64,000 nucleotides of DNA from positions 5,895,208 to 5,959,207 of the forward strand of contig NC_037259.1 of NCBI RefSeq assembly GCF_000002425.4. Reading direction: 5' to 3'. A program made the position numbers and the translations under genes. The stretch comes from Physcomitrium patens (lineage: Eukaryota > Streptophyta > Bryopsida > Funariales > Funariaceae). The notes under the pieces are model-generated. The model worked only from the letters and a program-made list of their open reading frames with translations, did not search any database and had not been told where the DNA came from. This document shows, piece by piece, positions 21,012 to 31,412 of the stretch (its first letter is position 1; every line of letters starts with the position of its first letter).

Positions 21012-22018
21012 CCCTATTGTAGCTGGACGAATCCGTTTTCCGACATGTTGTTTTCTTTGACCGTCGTAGCCCTCATTTTATAGTTACGTTGCTTCTTTGG
21101 ACAATGTTGAGCAGTGTGCTTAGGTTCTCCTCAATATAAACATAATCCTTCTTGACGACGACGAATCTTTTCTTGCTCAGTTAGAGGTTTAAAACGTACC
21201 GCGTCAATTTGCATGTCTTCTACTTCCGAATGTACGTTTGATAAAGATGTTGATGTTGCCATTGAGTAATAACATTGAGGTTCCCGTGAATGATTCTCAG
21301 ATCGAAATTCGAAAAGTCGATTATCACATTTTATCGCAAAATCGATTGCTTGACTCAAAGTTTGAGGATCAGGTAAGTTGAGCATCAATTTCTTTACTTT
21401 GTATTGCAATCCATAAAGAAATTGACTAATGAGTGTAGCATCATCCCACTTGATGTCAATTGCAAGTTGTCAAAATTGTGAAGCATACACTGTTACTGAG
21501 CAATTTCTTTGTCGTAGAATTCGGATCTTATTTGTTGCAACACGAGTTGCATCGTGTTCACCATACATAGATCAAAACTCTGCCAAAAAAGCTTCCAAAT
21601 TGTCCAATATTGGATTTTGTTGTTCAAGAAAAGACGAAAACCATGATAATGCAGAACCAGAAAATAGAGTGCCAATAAACCTGACTTGTGATCCTCGAGT
21701 TGGATAGCTTTGCGGTTGAAGTTCAATTGCCAATTGTACTTGATTGATGAACCCTCGAAACTTTGATCTCGTACCATCAAATTTCTCGGGTAAGGTAATT
21801 CTTGGTTCTCTAGTGCTTACAGGGTGTTGTACAATTGGAGAAGGAACGTGATTTATTGTAGATGTTGAAGCAGCTCCGATCATCTCTATATCCCCACTTT
21901 CTGCTATTCTTGTTCTTTCATGTGTTGGTGAATTGAGTTGATGCATCGCAATCATTAACTCCCTCATTTGCTCTTGCATTTGTGCCATTGCACTCTTCAT
22001 TTCAACAAGCTCTGCCAT
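21012..22018 (-). pseudogene. gag of E
   Basis: It starts at the ATG at 22018 (MAELVEMKSAMAQMQEQM). The capsid-like part holds LPEKFDGTRSKFRGFINQV and FSGSALSWFSSFLEQ. A stop follows AEF (near 21570), replacing the Arg seen at this place in B. Later the frame continues with LISQFLYGLQYKVKKL, LNLPDPQTLSQAIDFAIKCDN and a CCHC knuckle whose first part is broken by a stop (CLY-stop-GEPKHTAQHC). Broken gag; the family's usual order is kept. Confidence 0.85.
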
Positions 22019-22194
22019 AATGACACTAAGAAAAATTTGTTTGATACTGCTCAAGACAAAAGAAAAGAAAGACTTGATAACAAAGAAGATACTAAAAACA
22101 ATATTAGTTTAGAAGTGGATAATCCGCAAACTTCTAATACGCTTGCGTCTTATCAAGAGAAAAGGGTAATCCACTCTCATTCAAGAAAAACAAA

Positions 22195-22226
22195 GCTCTG
22201 ATATTGTAAGTGTACTCTTGTCAATC
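22195..22226 (-). promoter_or_regulatory. Self-complementary PBS and tRNA-like site of E
   Basis: After the LTR end and 2 nt (GA) the minus strand reads TTGACAAGAGT (22214-22224), the exact reverse complement of ACTCTTGTCAA at the predicted RNA 5' end in the 5' LTR (22393-22403). Seven nt further on is CAATATCAGAGC (22195-22206), a partial match to the tRNA-iMet PBS TGGTATCAGAGC. Confidence 0.7.
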
Positions 22227-22778
22227 TGTCAAGGACAAAGACTCGATGAGGGAAAATATACACAAAAAGGCTACCTCGATATAATAAGTCAAAATATAAA
22301 CAAGTACGTATATTAAAAGGAAACTGGAATGGCTATTACCACAAGACAAGAAACTAAAGACTCTTGAACGTGGACTAGAAGCAAGAAAGGAGTTGACAAG
22401 AGTGAAGAAGCCTTCACTCTTGTCTCTATATATACTATCTAATTAGGTGCTACGTGGCGACGTTCTATAGGACCTCCAATATGTGTTGACTTTGTAGGAC
22501 ACATGCCTTGACTTACAAGGCAAGTTTTTCTACGTGTGGGCCACATAGTTAGCTTGATCTTCAAGCTAACAAAATGTGTGGTACATGGCCAACTTGTTGA
22601 CCACGTTTCTAATCCAAAAAGTCAATTAAAGACACCTATGAAGTCAAAGCAACATCTAGGAAGTTTCTAGGAAGCTTCTATATTAAATATTATAGAATTA
22701 ACTTACTTTTTTCTACTTTTACTTACTTCTACCTATTTCTATATGTAATTATTAGCTTACATGATTATGGCCGTGACA
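22227..22778 (-). repeat. 5' LTR of E
   Basis: The LTR is 552 bp. On the minus strand TATATATA ends at 22427 (first T at 22434) and the CA-ACTCTTGTCAA start region lies 30 nt further on. A perfect 13-nt inverted repeat (GACAAGAGTGAAG / CTTCACTCTTGTC) spans the predicted start. Confidence 0.92.
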
Positions 22779-23034
22779 AAATTGCCTATGAAGAATGCTT
22801 AGAAGGAGTGTTTGCAAGACAATTCCATAACAAAGATATCAAAATTCATGCTACATCACAAGTAGAAGGCTTAGAGTGCTATCAATGGTTATAGTAGCAT
22901 ATGAACCATTTACCTTGTAAAAAATAACTAAAATATAAAGCAGACACCATGCGACAAATCTTCAATTTCTTGCACATATATTGACTCGCAACAACGTTGC
23001 TTCTTGGAGACCTTGAAACTAAAAGAAGAAGTGA

Positions 23035-23454
23035 TGTCACAGATATACAATTGAAGAAGATTCTAGAAGGTTCTAAGAAAGTTCTTTTAGATCCTAGAAG
23101 ATTCCAAAAGGTTCTAAAAGGTTCTAAAAAGATTCCAAAAGATTCTAATAGATTCTAAAAAAGTTTTAGAAGGTCATAGGAGATCCTAGAAGGTTTAAAG
23201 AGGCTTTAGATGATTTAAGAAGTTGTTGAAGAAGGATCTTAGGCTTGTTTTGTTCTCAAGCTTCATGAAAACTTTTCTAGAAGCTTCCTAGGACCTGGTA
23301 TATATGAATCAAGGCTGAGGGGATCCTTAGTCTCAACAACTTACTTCTTATAGTCTAGTCAAGATCTTCTTGCCTTAAATCCAATTATTATTCTAATGTC
23401 GAGCTAACTCCATTTCTCAGTCTTGAATCCTTGTCTTGTATAGAATCCCTAACA
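23035..23454 (+). repeat. 3' LTR of F2 (420 bp)
   Basis: It runs TGTCACAGATATAC to TAGAATCCCTAACA. A four-unit GAA/TTC run lies at 23056-23073. TATATATG near 23300 is followed about 30 nt later by AGTCTCAACAA, one change from the A/C 11-mer. Confidence 0.88.
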
Positions 23455-23480
23455 ATGCCCTCATTAGATATTGGATTTGT

Positions 23481-23669
23481 TTAAAGTTTAGTAGGTTGGC
23501 TGCTCTCTTTTAATATGAAGTGAATTTGTAGTTGATGAAGCATCAAATATACATTGCAGTTGGTGTAGTGATTGTAAAAATAATCATAATATTTAGGCAA
23601 AGCTTTCAAAACCATTTGCAGAAGATCCAAATCTTCAACCTTAATCCTAATGGTAGAGAATTTAGCCAT
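23481..23669 (-). pseudogene. gag fragment of K, Ty1/copia type
   Basis: The frame reads KVEDLDLLQMVLKALPKYYD and later LQIHFILKESSQ, the pattern of copia gag (UBN2-type) around the conserved LL..LP..Y stretch and the following LL.EE.. helix. It is only about 60 residues long; the knuckle and pol are missing. Confidence 0.5.
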
Positions 23670-24150
23670 GATACATCAAAGAATTTAAAAAATATATTTG
23701 ATTGTAGAATTTTTTGAGAACACAATTAGTCTAAGATTATTTTTAGGACCAATATTTTTTATTATTGTCGATATTTTCAAAGAATCCTTTCAAGAAGTCT
23801 CACAAATATTTTAAATTAATGCAATTAGTTATGACCACGAGCAAAGTTGATTTAATTGACATAGTTAAAATTAATATTAGTTGCTCTGCTTTGTCCTCAA
23901 AATCCTCACTATTAGAGTTTTTAGAATCTCTCTTATTCCATGACAAGGTAACAACAGTGAATGAAGAGAAGAAGTTCCAAAGTTTTTCTTTCTTGACTAT
24001 TTTAGTTATCGTATACTTCCATAAGTAGAAGTTAGACAATCTTACAAGCTTAACTTTGTAAGAAATCAAGGTGGCTTTTAATATTGTGATTGTATTATAA
24101 ACAATGAAGGAGAGAAAGAGAATAGTATAGAAGAAATTTGCTAAGGTCTA

Positions 24151-24167
24151 GTCCAACTTTGATACCA
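24151..24167 (-). other. tRNA-type primer binding site of K
   Basis: The minus strand reads TGGTATCAAAGTTGGAC directly after the LTR end. This is the tRNA-iMet PBS (TGGTATCAGAGC) with one change in the first ten positions, with no spacer, unlike the chromoviruses here. Confidence 0.7.
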
Positions 24168-24450
24168 TGTCTAAATAAGTAATATATATTTGAGAAGTAA
24201 ATCTCATATATAAACAAAATGTTTGAAAATAAAGACCATACACACATTGTTATTGATAAGCATTATATTGGTATATATACTTATCTTGGAATAATAATGG
24301 AAGGAGATGTATCATTCATCTATGACCCTAACAAAATCCTATAAAACTATAAGTGGATATCTCCAATAAAAGTACATTGTGGTGGTGCTAACTTTTCCAA
24401 TTAAAGAGACTAAAAGAGATTGGAAGTAAGAAATTAATTGTTTTAAGACA
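24168..24450 (-). repeat. LTR of K (283 bp)
   Basis: The plus-strand text runs TGTCTAAATAAG to TTTTAAGACA, a 5-bp inverted terminus TGTCT/AGACA, and abuts the PBS. No partner LTR is seen, so the right boundary rests on the termini only. Confidence 0.6.
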
Positions 24451-25859
24451 ATACCAAGACCTCAACGGAAACCTCTACCGACCACACCACCACACTAGCA
24501 CAAGAGACTAGGATGAGGAACATACATGGGAGATAGTGGGAAGGGATCAAGACATGGCCATTGGATGGGAATGGAGGACGAGAGCTAGGGACAAAAGATG
24601 AGGGCTGAGAACAAGGGATGGAGGAGTTGCAACAGAAGATAGGATACAATGCTGGTTATGATGGGTGGGTCAAAAAAATTATCATTTATCTGATTTAATC
24701 ATATAACGATATACTTTCCTGTTGTTCTAATGACTGGTGGGTGAGATCAACGGCTGACTGGGTCGATTTAGCATTACAATAAATAAATAAATAAATATAT
24801 ACATACATACTTACTAACCATGTAGCAAGTTTGTAGGTACATACATCAGTAAACTGCTTGGAGCTGTGGAGCACTAGTTTTACTCATTGCTGTGGTGTTC
24901 ACTTCTGGAGTGCCCGTGCGCCACTTGCTCATTTTTCCCAGGTAGTGGTTTGTACAAGTGGGGGATGGCGATCAATATATGAACGTGGTGCAAGAAACAA
25001 TCGACCGTCAATTGGATTGAGGAAATTTTCTTTGCGGATCGTGTTTATCGCTGTACTTGTTTTTGTGAAACTTGGTTTGGGGTCTGTTCTTGGCGCTACC
25101 TCTAGCTTCGGTAGTTACAAAGAGACAATGCACGTTCTTTTTAAGGTGAGTATTTGATGACTCTTCCTACCCTTTAGGCATTCTGTAAGGCTCAAAATAT
25201 TTTGCGGAGAAATGTCTGGTATAATCTCAATCTGTTGGCACATTAACTAGCACATCACATGCCTCTTGCTTACAATGTCTTCTGGAAGTTATTAAGCGTA
25301 GAGTCCTTCTTTGTGTGTCGACTTTGACACCAATTATTCGTGGAATAGATCAAGCATGGCGATGTCATGCGTCAATTTTCCCTCTGGACTCCGACTTATA
25401 TAGTTAGTAGAGAAGATTGTCGTATTAAATCCGACTTCAACAAACTTGTGAAATGATTTCGGATCAGAAGATACAGATGCTCATGTATAGCAAACATAGA
25501 GCTAGGGCGTTGTAGGGTATTGGGTCAAAATATAGAGGAGGTAGCTTATACATACCCGTATATCCACAATGGCCATGGCTTCTGTACAATGGCGTACTAA
25601 TAGCTATGTTTTCAATTTTTAGTTTCTAACCCCTAAATTCCTTGGATAATATGAACCTTACATCAAACTATTTTGTACTCATTTTGTTGTAGAGTTGTTT
25701 ATATAGTGACGGTTTTATTTTGAATACAAACCACTATAATAATATCCAATTGTGTATAATTATTTTTTTTTATTTATGTTTGAAAAAACTAGTTTAATAG
25801 AAGTATATAAGAAGTATATTTTTTAAAAATATTTAAAAAAGAACATTGCATCAGCCATA
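24451..25859. other. Unassigned region, no gene recognised
   Basis: This is the most GC-rich, least repeat-like part between the elements. A 99-codon ATG ORF at 24858-25157 (+) has a hydrophobic stretch (IVFIAVLVFVKLGLGSVLGA) but no recognisable domain, and chance is a fair explanation. It may be original host sequence or an unknown element. Nothing else could be supported. Confidence 0.4.
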
Positions 25860-26175
25860 TCTGTCATTTAAAATATTTTCACCATCTTCTCCTAAATTCT
25901 TTGAATGTTTCTATTATTTTCACCATTGACAATTATGTCATCTACATATAAAATAATTAATGTATACTTAATATAAATATTTTCACCAATGACAATTACA
26001 TCATCTACATATAAAATAATTAATTTATACTTAACATAAATATTTTCACCAATGACAATTATGTCATCTACATATAAAATAATTAATGTATACTTAACAT
26101 AAATATTGACATGATAATAGACATTTGGAGCTTTATGATTCTTCATCAAATCAACTTTATGATTCTTCATCAAAT
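25860..26175 (-). pseudogene. copia RT fragment with a triplicated YVDD motif
   Basis: The minus frame reads three consecutive 21-residue units, each with an LIILYVDD core (25921-25983, 25984-26046, 26047-26109; 63-bp period). YVDD is the catalytic RT motif of Ty1/copia. After the last unit the frame continues with a stop and then EKMVKIF and MTDMADAMFF, as expected downstream of YVDD in copia RT. Upstream the short MKNHKVDLMKNHKA is also a tandem duplication. RT before this point is not recognisable. Confidence 0.75.
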
Positions 26176-26994
26176 TTATGATTTTACTAGAATTTAAAAG
26201 AACTTTATGATTTTACTAGATTTTAATTGTTAATATGTATTAATTTTTTAGTATATTAAGTCTAAAGTGATTATCAAAGCTCATAAAGTGTGTAATTGAG
26301 AACATAAACTTGCTTTTAGTTTCAGTTTCATGTGTGTTAAATGTATGCAACTTCTTACATACTATTTTTGTATAAAGTGAAATTTAGATTAAAAATGAAT
26401 AAAGCATTTAGTTATAGAAGGGTTTGATCTTACATTAAAGTTGGATTTATAAATCTAAATAAATTGAGATAAAATAAACTAAAAAGCACAAGATGTTAAA
26501 ACATTACTTGGTAATTTTAAACAAATTTTAAACAATCCTAAACATAATCCTAATTAAATCTAAAAGAAATTACAAGAAATTCTTAAAAAATCCATAAGAA
26601 ATCCAAATGAAATTCAAAAGATATTATAAAAGAATAAAAAAAATATGAAAATATTCAAATAAATTCTAGTAAAATCTCTAGTAAATACTATAGCAGTTTC
26701 AAACCTCAATAAGATTTATACTAAGTATTGGTCTTTATTCAAAAAAAATTAATAATTCAATTTAATAATAAATAATAAGTATACAAAGCTTCAAAAAAAT
26801 GTAACTTAAAAATTAAGCCATGGCTCATAATCTGCTTGGATATTGGCCATCCTCTTTTTTCAAATTCAATCCAAATCTTCTATCTTGAAAATCTCTCACT
26901 AAAACAATTAACTTCTTAAAATTTCCATAAATTTTTGACATATATCTATATTTATTCCAATAATTATCTAAATAATATAAGAAGATAGAAATAA

Positions 26995-26996
<2 letters not shown>
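26176..26996 (+). repeat. AT-rich region with a diverged X-like repeat
   Basis: From about 26460 to 26900 the order AAATCC-rich text, TTTCAAACCTCAATAAG, then GCTTGGATATTGGCCATCC resembles the middle of X1-X3, though more diverged. I see nothing in 26176-26459. Confidence 0.4.

Positions 26997-27041
<45 letters not shown>
26997..27041. repeat. (TA)n microsatellite
   Basis: About 20 TA units lie at the left edge of the presumed copia J LTR. Confidence 0.95.
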
Positions 27042-27042
<1 letters not shown>

Positions 27043-28137
27043 GATAATATCTTATAAAAAAAGCTTCTTAGAAGCTTTATAGATGCCACTTTGTTTTTAT
27101 AGATGTCTATTGGTGATTGATAGAGTGAAAATTTAGCCAATAAGTTGGCCATGTGTTGTATATATTAATGACTTGTCATATAAGATAGAAATATGGTGTA
27201 CATATAAAAAATTTATATTATAAATTAGACACGTATATTTTAAGTTAGACATGTTGTCATATGGCATGATTTTCTATTTGAAAATATATTAGTTGCCTAG
27301 ATGTAGAGAATTTAGCTTTAACTTATTTGTGAAGTTCCAATAAGTGTTTTGTTTTAATATAGAAGATAAATAAATGTAAAAATATTGAAAGATATTCTAG
27401 TAGTAAAAACCTTTTATATTTAAAAAAGTTTCTATATAAGATTTTCTAGAGCATCTAGAAATTTCTTAATTATTGAAGATCAGCAAGTTCTTACTTAGTT
27501 ACCACTACATGAAGATTAATCATAGTAAGTTACTACTAGTCAAAAGGCAACAAAGGATTAAAAAAAGTTACTATAGTGGCGGCTAAGGTTTTAAGGTGGT
27601 GGCTAGATTAAGATGAATCTAGTTCTAGTTGGAAGAGTGAAGGTGACTCTAGATGAAGTCCATGTACTTGGGATGTAAACTCCATCTATAAGTAAAGGGT
27701 GTTGGAAGTAAGAGACATCTTTCTCCACACTTTTCTTGGAGTACAATCCTTGTTAATGCTAAGTATTTGTAGCTTTTAGACTTCTTTTCTTCAATAGGTT
27801 ATAAATCCACTCACATTTGCTTGAGTGTTTTGAAGTTCTTTGAAGTGGTGTTGATGTGTAGATTAGATTAAGTTGTTGTTGCTGATGTTAGGATTTAGAA
27901 GTACCTAACTTTCAAATTCAGATCTAGATTTAGATCTTGATTTGCTCTTACTTATGATTAAGAGCATTTTTGATGTCGGTATTTGGTATTTCACCTTAAG
28001 GCAAAGTTATAAAACACTTGCATTGTACTATTGATGAGATAGATCCTGGGTGGTGTAACTTTGTAGTTTCATATCCTAAAAATGTTGATTGTACTTAAAA
28101 GGCCTTTTATGGTGCATAGAAGTGATTTGTGAGCATA
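27042..28137 (+). repeat. Presumed 5' LTR of J
   Basis: The right edge is inferred from the PBS-like site at 28142, and the left edge is not defined. About 100 bp at 27062-27160 (GCTTCTTAGAAGC to AAGTTGGCCATGTG) resemble the U3 of the chromovirus B LTR. A TATA-like CTATAAGTAA lies near 27690. Confidence 0.45.
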
Positions 28138-28141
28138 AGAG

Positions 28142-28155
28142 TGATATTAGAGTGA
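28142..28155 (+). other. Degraded tRNA-iMet-type PBS of J
   Basis: TGATATTAGAGTGA matches TGGTATCAGAGCCA at 11 of 14 positions; all three differences are G-to-A or C-to-T. Confidence 0.5.
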
Positions 28156-28359
28156 CAAATCAGATTTGAGACACTTAGATAGGTTATCACACTTGTGAAA
28201 AGTCTTAGAAGTGAAAGTGAGAGTATTTTTGAGAATAAGAACACTAATTTGTTCACAAAAAAGGATTCTCTAATTTCAAGGCAGTAAAATCTTCTTGTTG
28301 CTTTTGAGAGCATTAAGACTTCTTCTTACAATCTTTTTTGATACAAATCTTCTTTAGAC

Positions 28360-29016
28360 ATGGCTTCAAGTGAGGGTGAAGGATTGAGAGTTATTGAAAA
28401 GTTTATAGGTGAGAATTGTTTCCATTGGAAGGTAAAAATAGAGCTTTTGTTGGCATCTTTGAATCTTTGGGATATTGTAGATGAAAGTGAAGAGGCTCCA
28501 ATCATGGATGGTAATATAAAAGAGAAGAAGGATTTTAAACTTCATGAAAAGAAGGCTTTTGGATTGATTGCAAGCAATGTAGATAAAGCCAACTTCTCCC
28601 ATATTATCTCTTGCAAAGGACTAGCGAAAGCATGGAAGACTCTTTGTAACATCTATGAGAGCAAGAAATTATCCAACACCATCTATATAAGGAAGAATTT
28701 CTTCACTTACAAGATGGAAGAAGGTGAAGACCTCATGGGTCATGTGAATAAGATAAAGGCTCTTACAAACCAACTAGCAATTCTTGATAAGCCTTTAGAA
28801 GAAAGTGATATTATCATGACCTTGCTGATGAGCCTTCTTGAATCCTACAACTACCTTAATATGGCATTGGAATCCATTAAGGTAAAAGAGCTTACAATGG
28901 ACTATGTGACGACAAGACTTACCCATGAAGTAACCAAGAAGAAAGAAAAAGAGCCCCAAAGTGAAGATTCAATATTTTATTCATATCAAGGCAAGGGCAA
29001 CTATCCAAATCAATGA
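28360..29016 (+). CDS. gag of copia J
   Basis: A 218-residue ORF starts MASSEGEGLRVIEKF. It matches the UBN2-type gag of plant copia elements: the FIGENCFHWKVKIELLL start (F-x-G-x-N-x-x-W type), then AWKTLCNIYES, RKNFFTYKMEEGEDLMGHV and LTMDYVTTRLTHE. It ends in a TGA just before the zinc knuckle, most simply CGA-to-TGA, so gag and nucleocapsid are separated. Intact up to that stop. Confidence 0.85.
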   Translation: MASSEGEGLRVIEKFIGENCFHWKVKIELLLASLNLWDIVDESEEAPIMDGNIKEKKDFKLHEKKAFGLIASNVDKANFSHIISCKGLAKAWKTLCNIYESKKLSNTIYIRKNFFTYKMEEGEDLMGHVNKIKALTNQLAILDKPLEESDIIMTLLMSLLESYNYLNMALESIKVKELTMDYVTTRLTHEVTKKKEKEPQSEDSIFYSYQGKGNYPNQ

Positions 29017-29394
29017 GGTAATATCAAATCTTGCTTCATTTGTGGCAAAGTAGGCCATTTTATTCGAAATTGCTACAAAGGCAAAAAGATGGAGAAGGAG
29101 AATGCAAATAGTATGCAAGATAAATTTGAAGGACAAGATTATGCATTCACAGCAACAAATGGAACCTCTATGGATGCCATGTTAAGATGGATTGTGGATT
29201 CTCGTTGTTCCAAGTATATGACACCTTATAAGTATTTATTTCACACTTATGAGGCTATTCCAACATCAAACATCATGTTCATAGATAGTGGCACATGTGA
29301 AGCCATTGGAATTGGATTTATTATAGTGGAGGTGATTGTGAATGGAAAAACCAATAGAATCAGATTCAAAACATCCTTCATGTGCTTAAGATAA
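29017..29394 (+). pseudogene. Nucleocapsid knuckle and protease of J
   Basis: The frame continues with a good CCHC knuckle (CFICGKVGHFIRNC). Protease follows with WIVDSRCSKYMTP, where the active-site DSG has become DSR. The frame stops at 29392-29394, and the next 110 bp are out of frame. Confidence 0.78.
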
Positions 29395-29504
29395 AGCAAA
29401 ACCTATTTTGGATGAGTAAACTTGTAATTGAAGGTTTTAAAGTTTAATTTTACATGTATAGATGTTTTTTAAGAATATTGAATAGAGACTAGGTCTTCCA
29501 AGGC

Positions 29505-30723
29505 TTGAAAGAGGAAAATTTGTACTACCTCATTTGTAAGAAGGTGAATGGAGTGGATATAGCTGTATTTGCTGAGTTTACATCAAACCAAGAAAATTTG
29601 AATATATGGTATTTTTACCTTAGCCATTTGAACTTAAAGAATATGAGAGAGCTCAAGTCTATGGTAAGTAGCTTAGATCTTGGCAATATAAGCCAAAATG
29701 CAAAAAAACTTACATGTGAAGAATGCATAGAAGGCAAACAACAAAGGGCCTCATTTCCAAGAAGTGTAGCAATACATGCTACCAAGTTACTGGAGATTGT
29801 CCATTCAGATGTATGTGGACCTATGAAGAACAGAAGTATTGGAAGAATAAGGTATTTTCTCACTTTCATTGATGATTATTCAAGAAAGATTTGGATCTAC
29901 ATTCTTAAAGCCAAGAGTGAATGCTTTTAGAGGTTTAAAAAGTTTAAAATATTTATTGAGAAACAAACTAAATCCAAGATCAAAATATTATATATAGACA
30001 ATAGAAGTGAGTACATGTCTAAATAATTTTATGTTTATTTGAAGAATGAAGGAATCGCTAGACAAAACACAACTCTATATACTCCACAATAAAATGGTGT
30101 TGCTGAAAGGGCAAATTGAACCATTGTAGAGATGAATAGGAGCATGCTTCATGCGTAAAATTTTGGCTCTGAGTTTTGGGTAGAAGCTGTAGTAAATGCA
30201 ATATAAACAAGAAATAGGTGTTTAATAACTACTCTTGCATCAATGACACCACAAGAAGCTTGGAGTGAGAGACAACCTTACATTTCTTATATGAAGACCT
30301 TTGGTTGTATTTCATATGTAAAAACATCAAATTGTATGAGATCCAAATTTGATGCAAAAGGTACAAAGTGTGTGTTTCTCAGTTATTGTGAAGGTACTAA
30401 GGTATATAGGCTAATGTGCTTGAAAACCAAGAAGATCATCAAAAGTTGGGATGTTGAGTTTTTAGAGCACAAGAGTACTTGTGAGTACTTTGAGATGTAT
30501 CTAAGTGAGAATAATGGTATATTTGTGGACTTATCTTTGAATTCAATAAAAAAAAAAATAAGAAGATGAAGACAATGAAGATGATGAAGATAAAAAACCA
30601 AAGAATATTGAAAAGATGAAGGCTCTTATAATTGCTAGGATCAACAATGAAAGAAATGAAGATGTTGAAGATTAGGATAATGATAATAATGAAGAGTACC
30701 AACCATTGAGTAAGATTGAGTAA
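29505..30723 (+). pseudogene. Integrase of J
   Basis: The GAG-pre-integrase part holds H-x3-H-like LSHLNLKNM and CEECIEGKQ. The core has HSDVCGPM and FIDDYSRKIW (first Asp region), DNRSEY (second Asp region) and NGVAERAN (Glu). Several stops lie between 29928 and 30242. From 30243 the frame is open again to 30569 (MTPQEAWSERQP, TFGC). An acidic linker follows to 30723. Inactive. Confidence 0.8.
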
Positions 30724-30820
30724 TTATATTTTTTAACCAACTAAAATCTAATAATATAACTTTCACCACATTAAACAATAAATTATATATAAAATATATA
30801 ATTATATTATTTTTACATAG

Positions 30821-31381
30821 TGTCATGGACATAATCATGTAAGCTAATAATTACATATACAAATAGATAGAAGTAAATAAAAGTAGGTAAAAGTAAGTCA
30901 ATTCTATAGTATTTAATATGGAAGCTTCCTAGAAGCTTCTTAGATGTTGCTTTGACTTCATAGGTGTCTTTAATTGACTTTTTGGATTAGAAACGTAGTC
31001 AACAAGTTGGCCATGTGCCACACATTTTGTTAACTTGAAGATCAAGCTAACTATGTGGCCCACACGTAGAAAAACTTGCCTTGTAAGTCAAGGCATGTGT
31101 CCTACAAAGTCAACACATATTTGAGGTCCTATAGAACATCGCCACATAGTCCCTAGTTAGATAGTATATATAGAGACAAGAGTGAAGGCTTCTTCACTCT
31201 TGTCAACTCCTTTCTTGCTTCTAGTCTAGTTTCAAGGGTCTCTAGTTTTCTTGTCTTTTGGCAATAGCCATTCCAGTTTCTCTTTCAATATATATACTTG
31301 TTTATATATATTTTGTTACCTCTCTTTGAGTGAAGGCTCACTTCTCTGAATTATTTTTTTATCTACTTCTTGTCCTTGACA
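30821..31381 (+). repeat. 5' LTR of B (561 bp)
   Basis: It runs TGTCATGGACATAATC to TCCTTGACA. TATATATA at 31165-31172 is followed 31 nt after its first T by ACTCTTGTCAA (31196-31206), the predicted RNA 5' end. Confidence 0.93.
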
Positions 31382-31383
31382 GA

Positions 31384-31412
31384 TTGACAAGAGTACACCT
31401 ACAATATCACAA
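31384..31412 (+). promoter_or_regulatory. Self-complementary PBS and degraded tRNA-like site of B
   Basis: Two nt after the LTR, TTGACAAGAGT (31384-31394) is the perfect reverse complement of 31196-31206. A degraded tRNA-like site, CAATATCACAAC, follows at 31401-31412. Confidence 0.7.

Larger units (their letters stand above)
16410..22778 (-). mobile_element. Chromovirus E, complete (6369 bp, minus)
   Basis: Two 552-bp LTRs bound it (16410-16961 and 22227-22778), with about 21 mismatches between them (near 96% identity). The target-site duplication is AACTT/AAATT (16405-16409, 22779-22783), with one change. The order on the minus strand is LTR, leader, gag, protease, RT, RNase H, integrase, chromodomain, accessory ORF, PPT, LTR. 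It inserted into the accessory ORF of F2. It belongs to the same family as B and G. Confidence 0.95.
16257..22984 (+). pseudogene. Accessory 3' ORF of F2, interrupted by element E
   Basis: The 5' part is 16257-16409 (starting MDSQEIDT) and the 3' part resumes after E at 22784, ending at the TGA at 22982-22984. Rejoined by position it matches the accessory ORF of A, with ISSNR, LVIMFEVEL, FHNKDIKIHA and MNHLP. Stops are present on both sides. Element E duplicated AACTT here. Confidence 0.75.
12558..23454 (+). mobile_element. Decayed chromovirus F2, split by element E
   Basis: It runs from the gag/protease junction to a complete 3' LTR (23035-23454). The 5' LTR and gag are lost at the X1 boundary. 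Element E sits inside its accessory ORF. It is close to F1 and H in sequence, and every module is broken by stops. Confidence 0.86.
23455..24450 (-). mobile_element. Decayed copia-type element K, 5' end (minus)
   Basis: A 283-bp LTR (24168-24450), a PBS and a gag remnant are in order on the minus strand. The rest is cut off by the F2 LTR end at 23454. ORFs between gag and LTR show no family match that I can support. Confidence 0.6.
27042..30820 (+). mobile_element. Copia element J, 5' part
   Basis: A presumed 5' LTR, PBS-like site, gag, nucleocapsid, protease and integrase are in Ty1/copia order (integrase before RT). RT, RNase H and the 3' LTR are missing: the text ends where chromovirus B begins at 30821, and no continuation appears after 49670. 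Stops occur in most modules. Confidence 0.82.

Noticed and set aside
24858..25157. 99-codon ORF with a hydrophobic segment in the unassigned region
   Set aside because: No family match, no conserved neighbour, and length within chance for this region; kept only as a note in the region entry.
26825..27152. Minus ORFs rich in Tyr-Ile across the TA repeat
   Set aside because: Direct translation of the (TA)n microsatellite; not coding.
30439..30702. Hydrophobic minus ORFs opposite the end of J integrase
   Set aside because: They are antisense shadows of an acidic, GAT/GAA-rich coding stretch.
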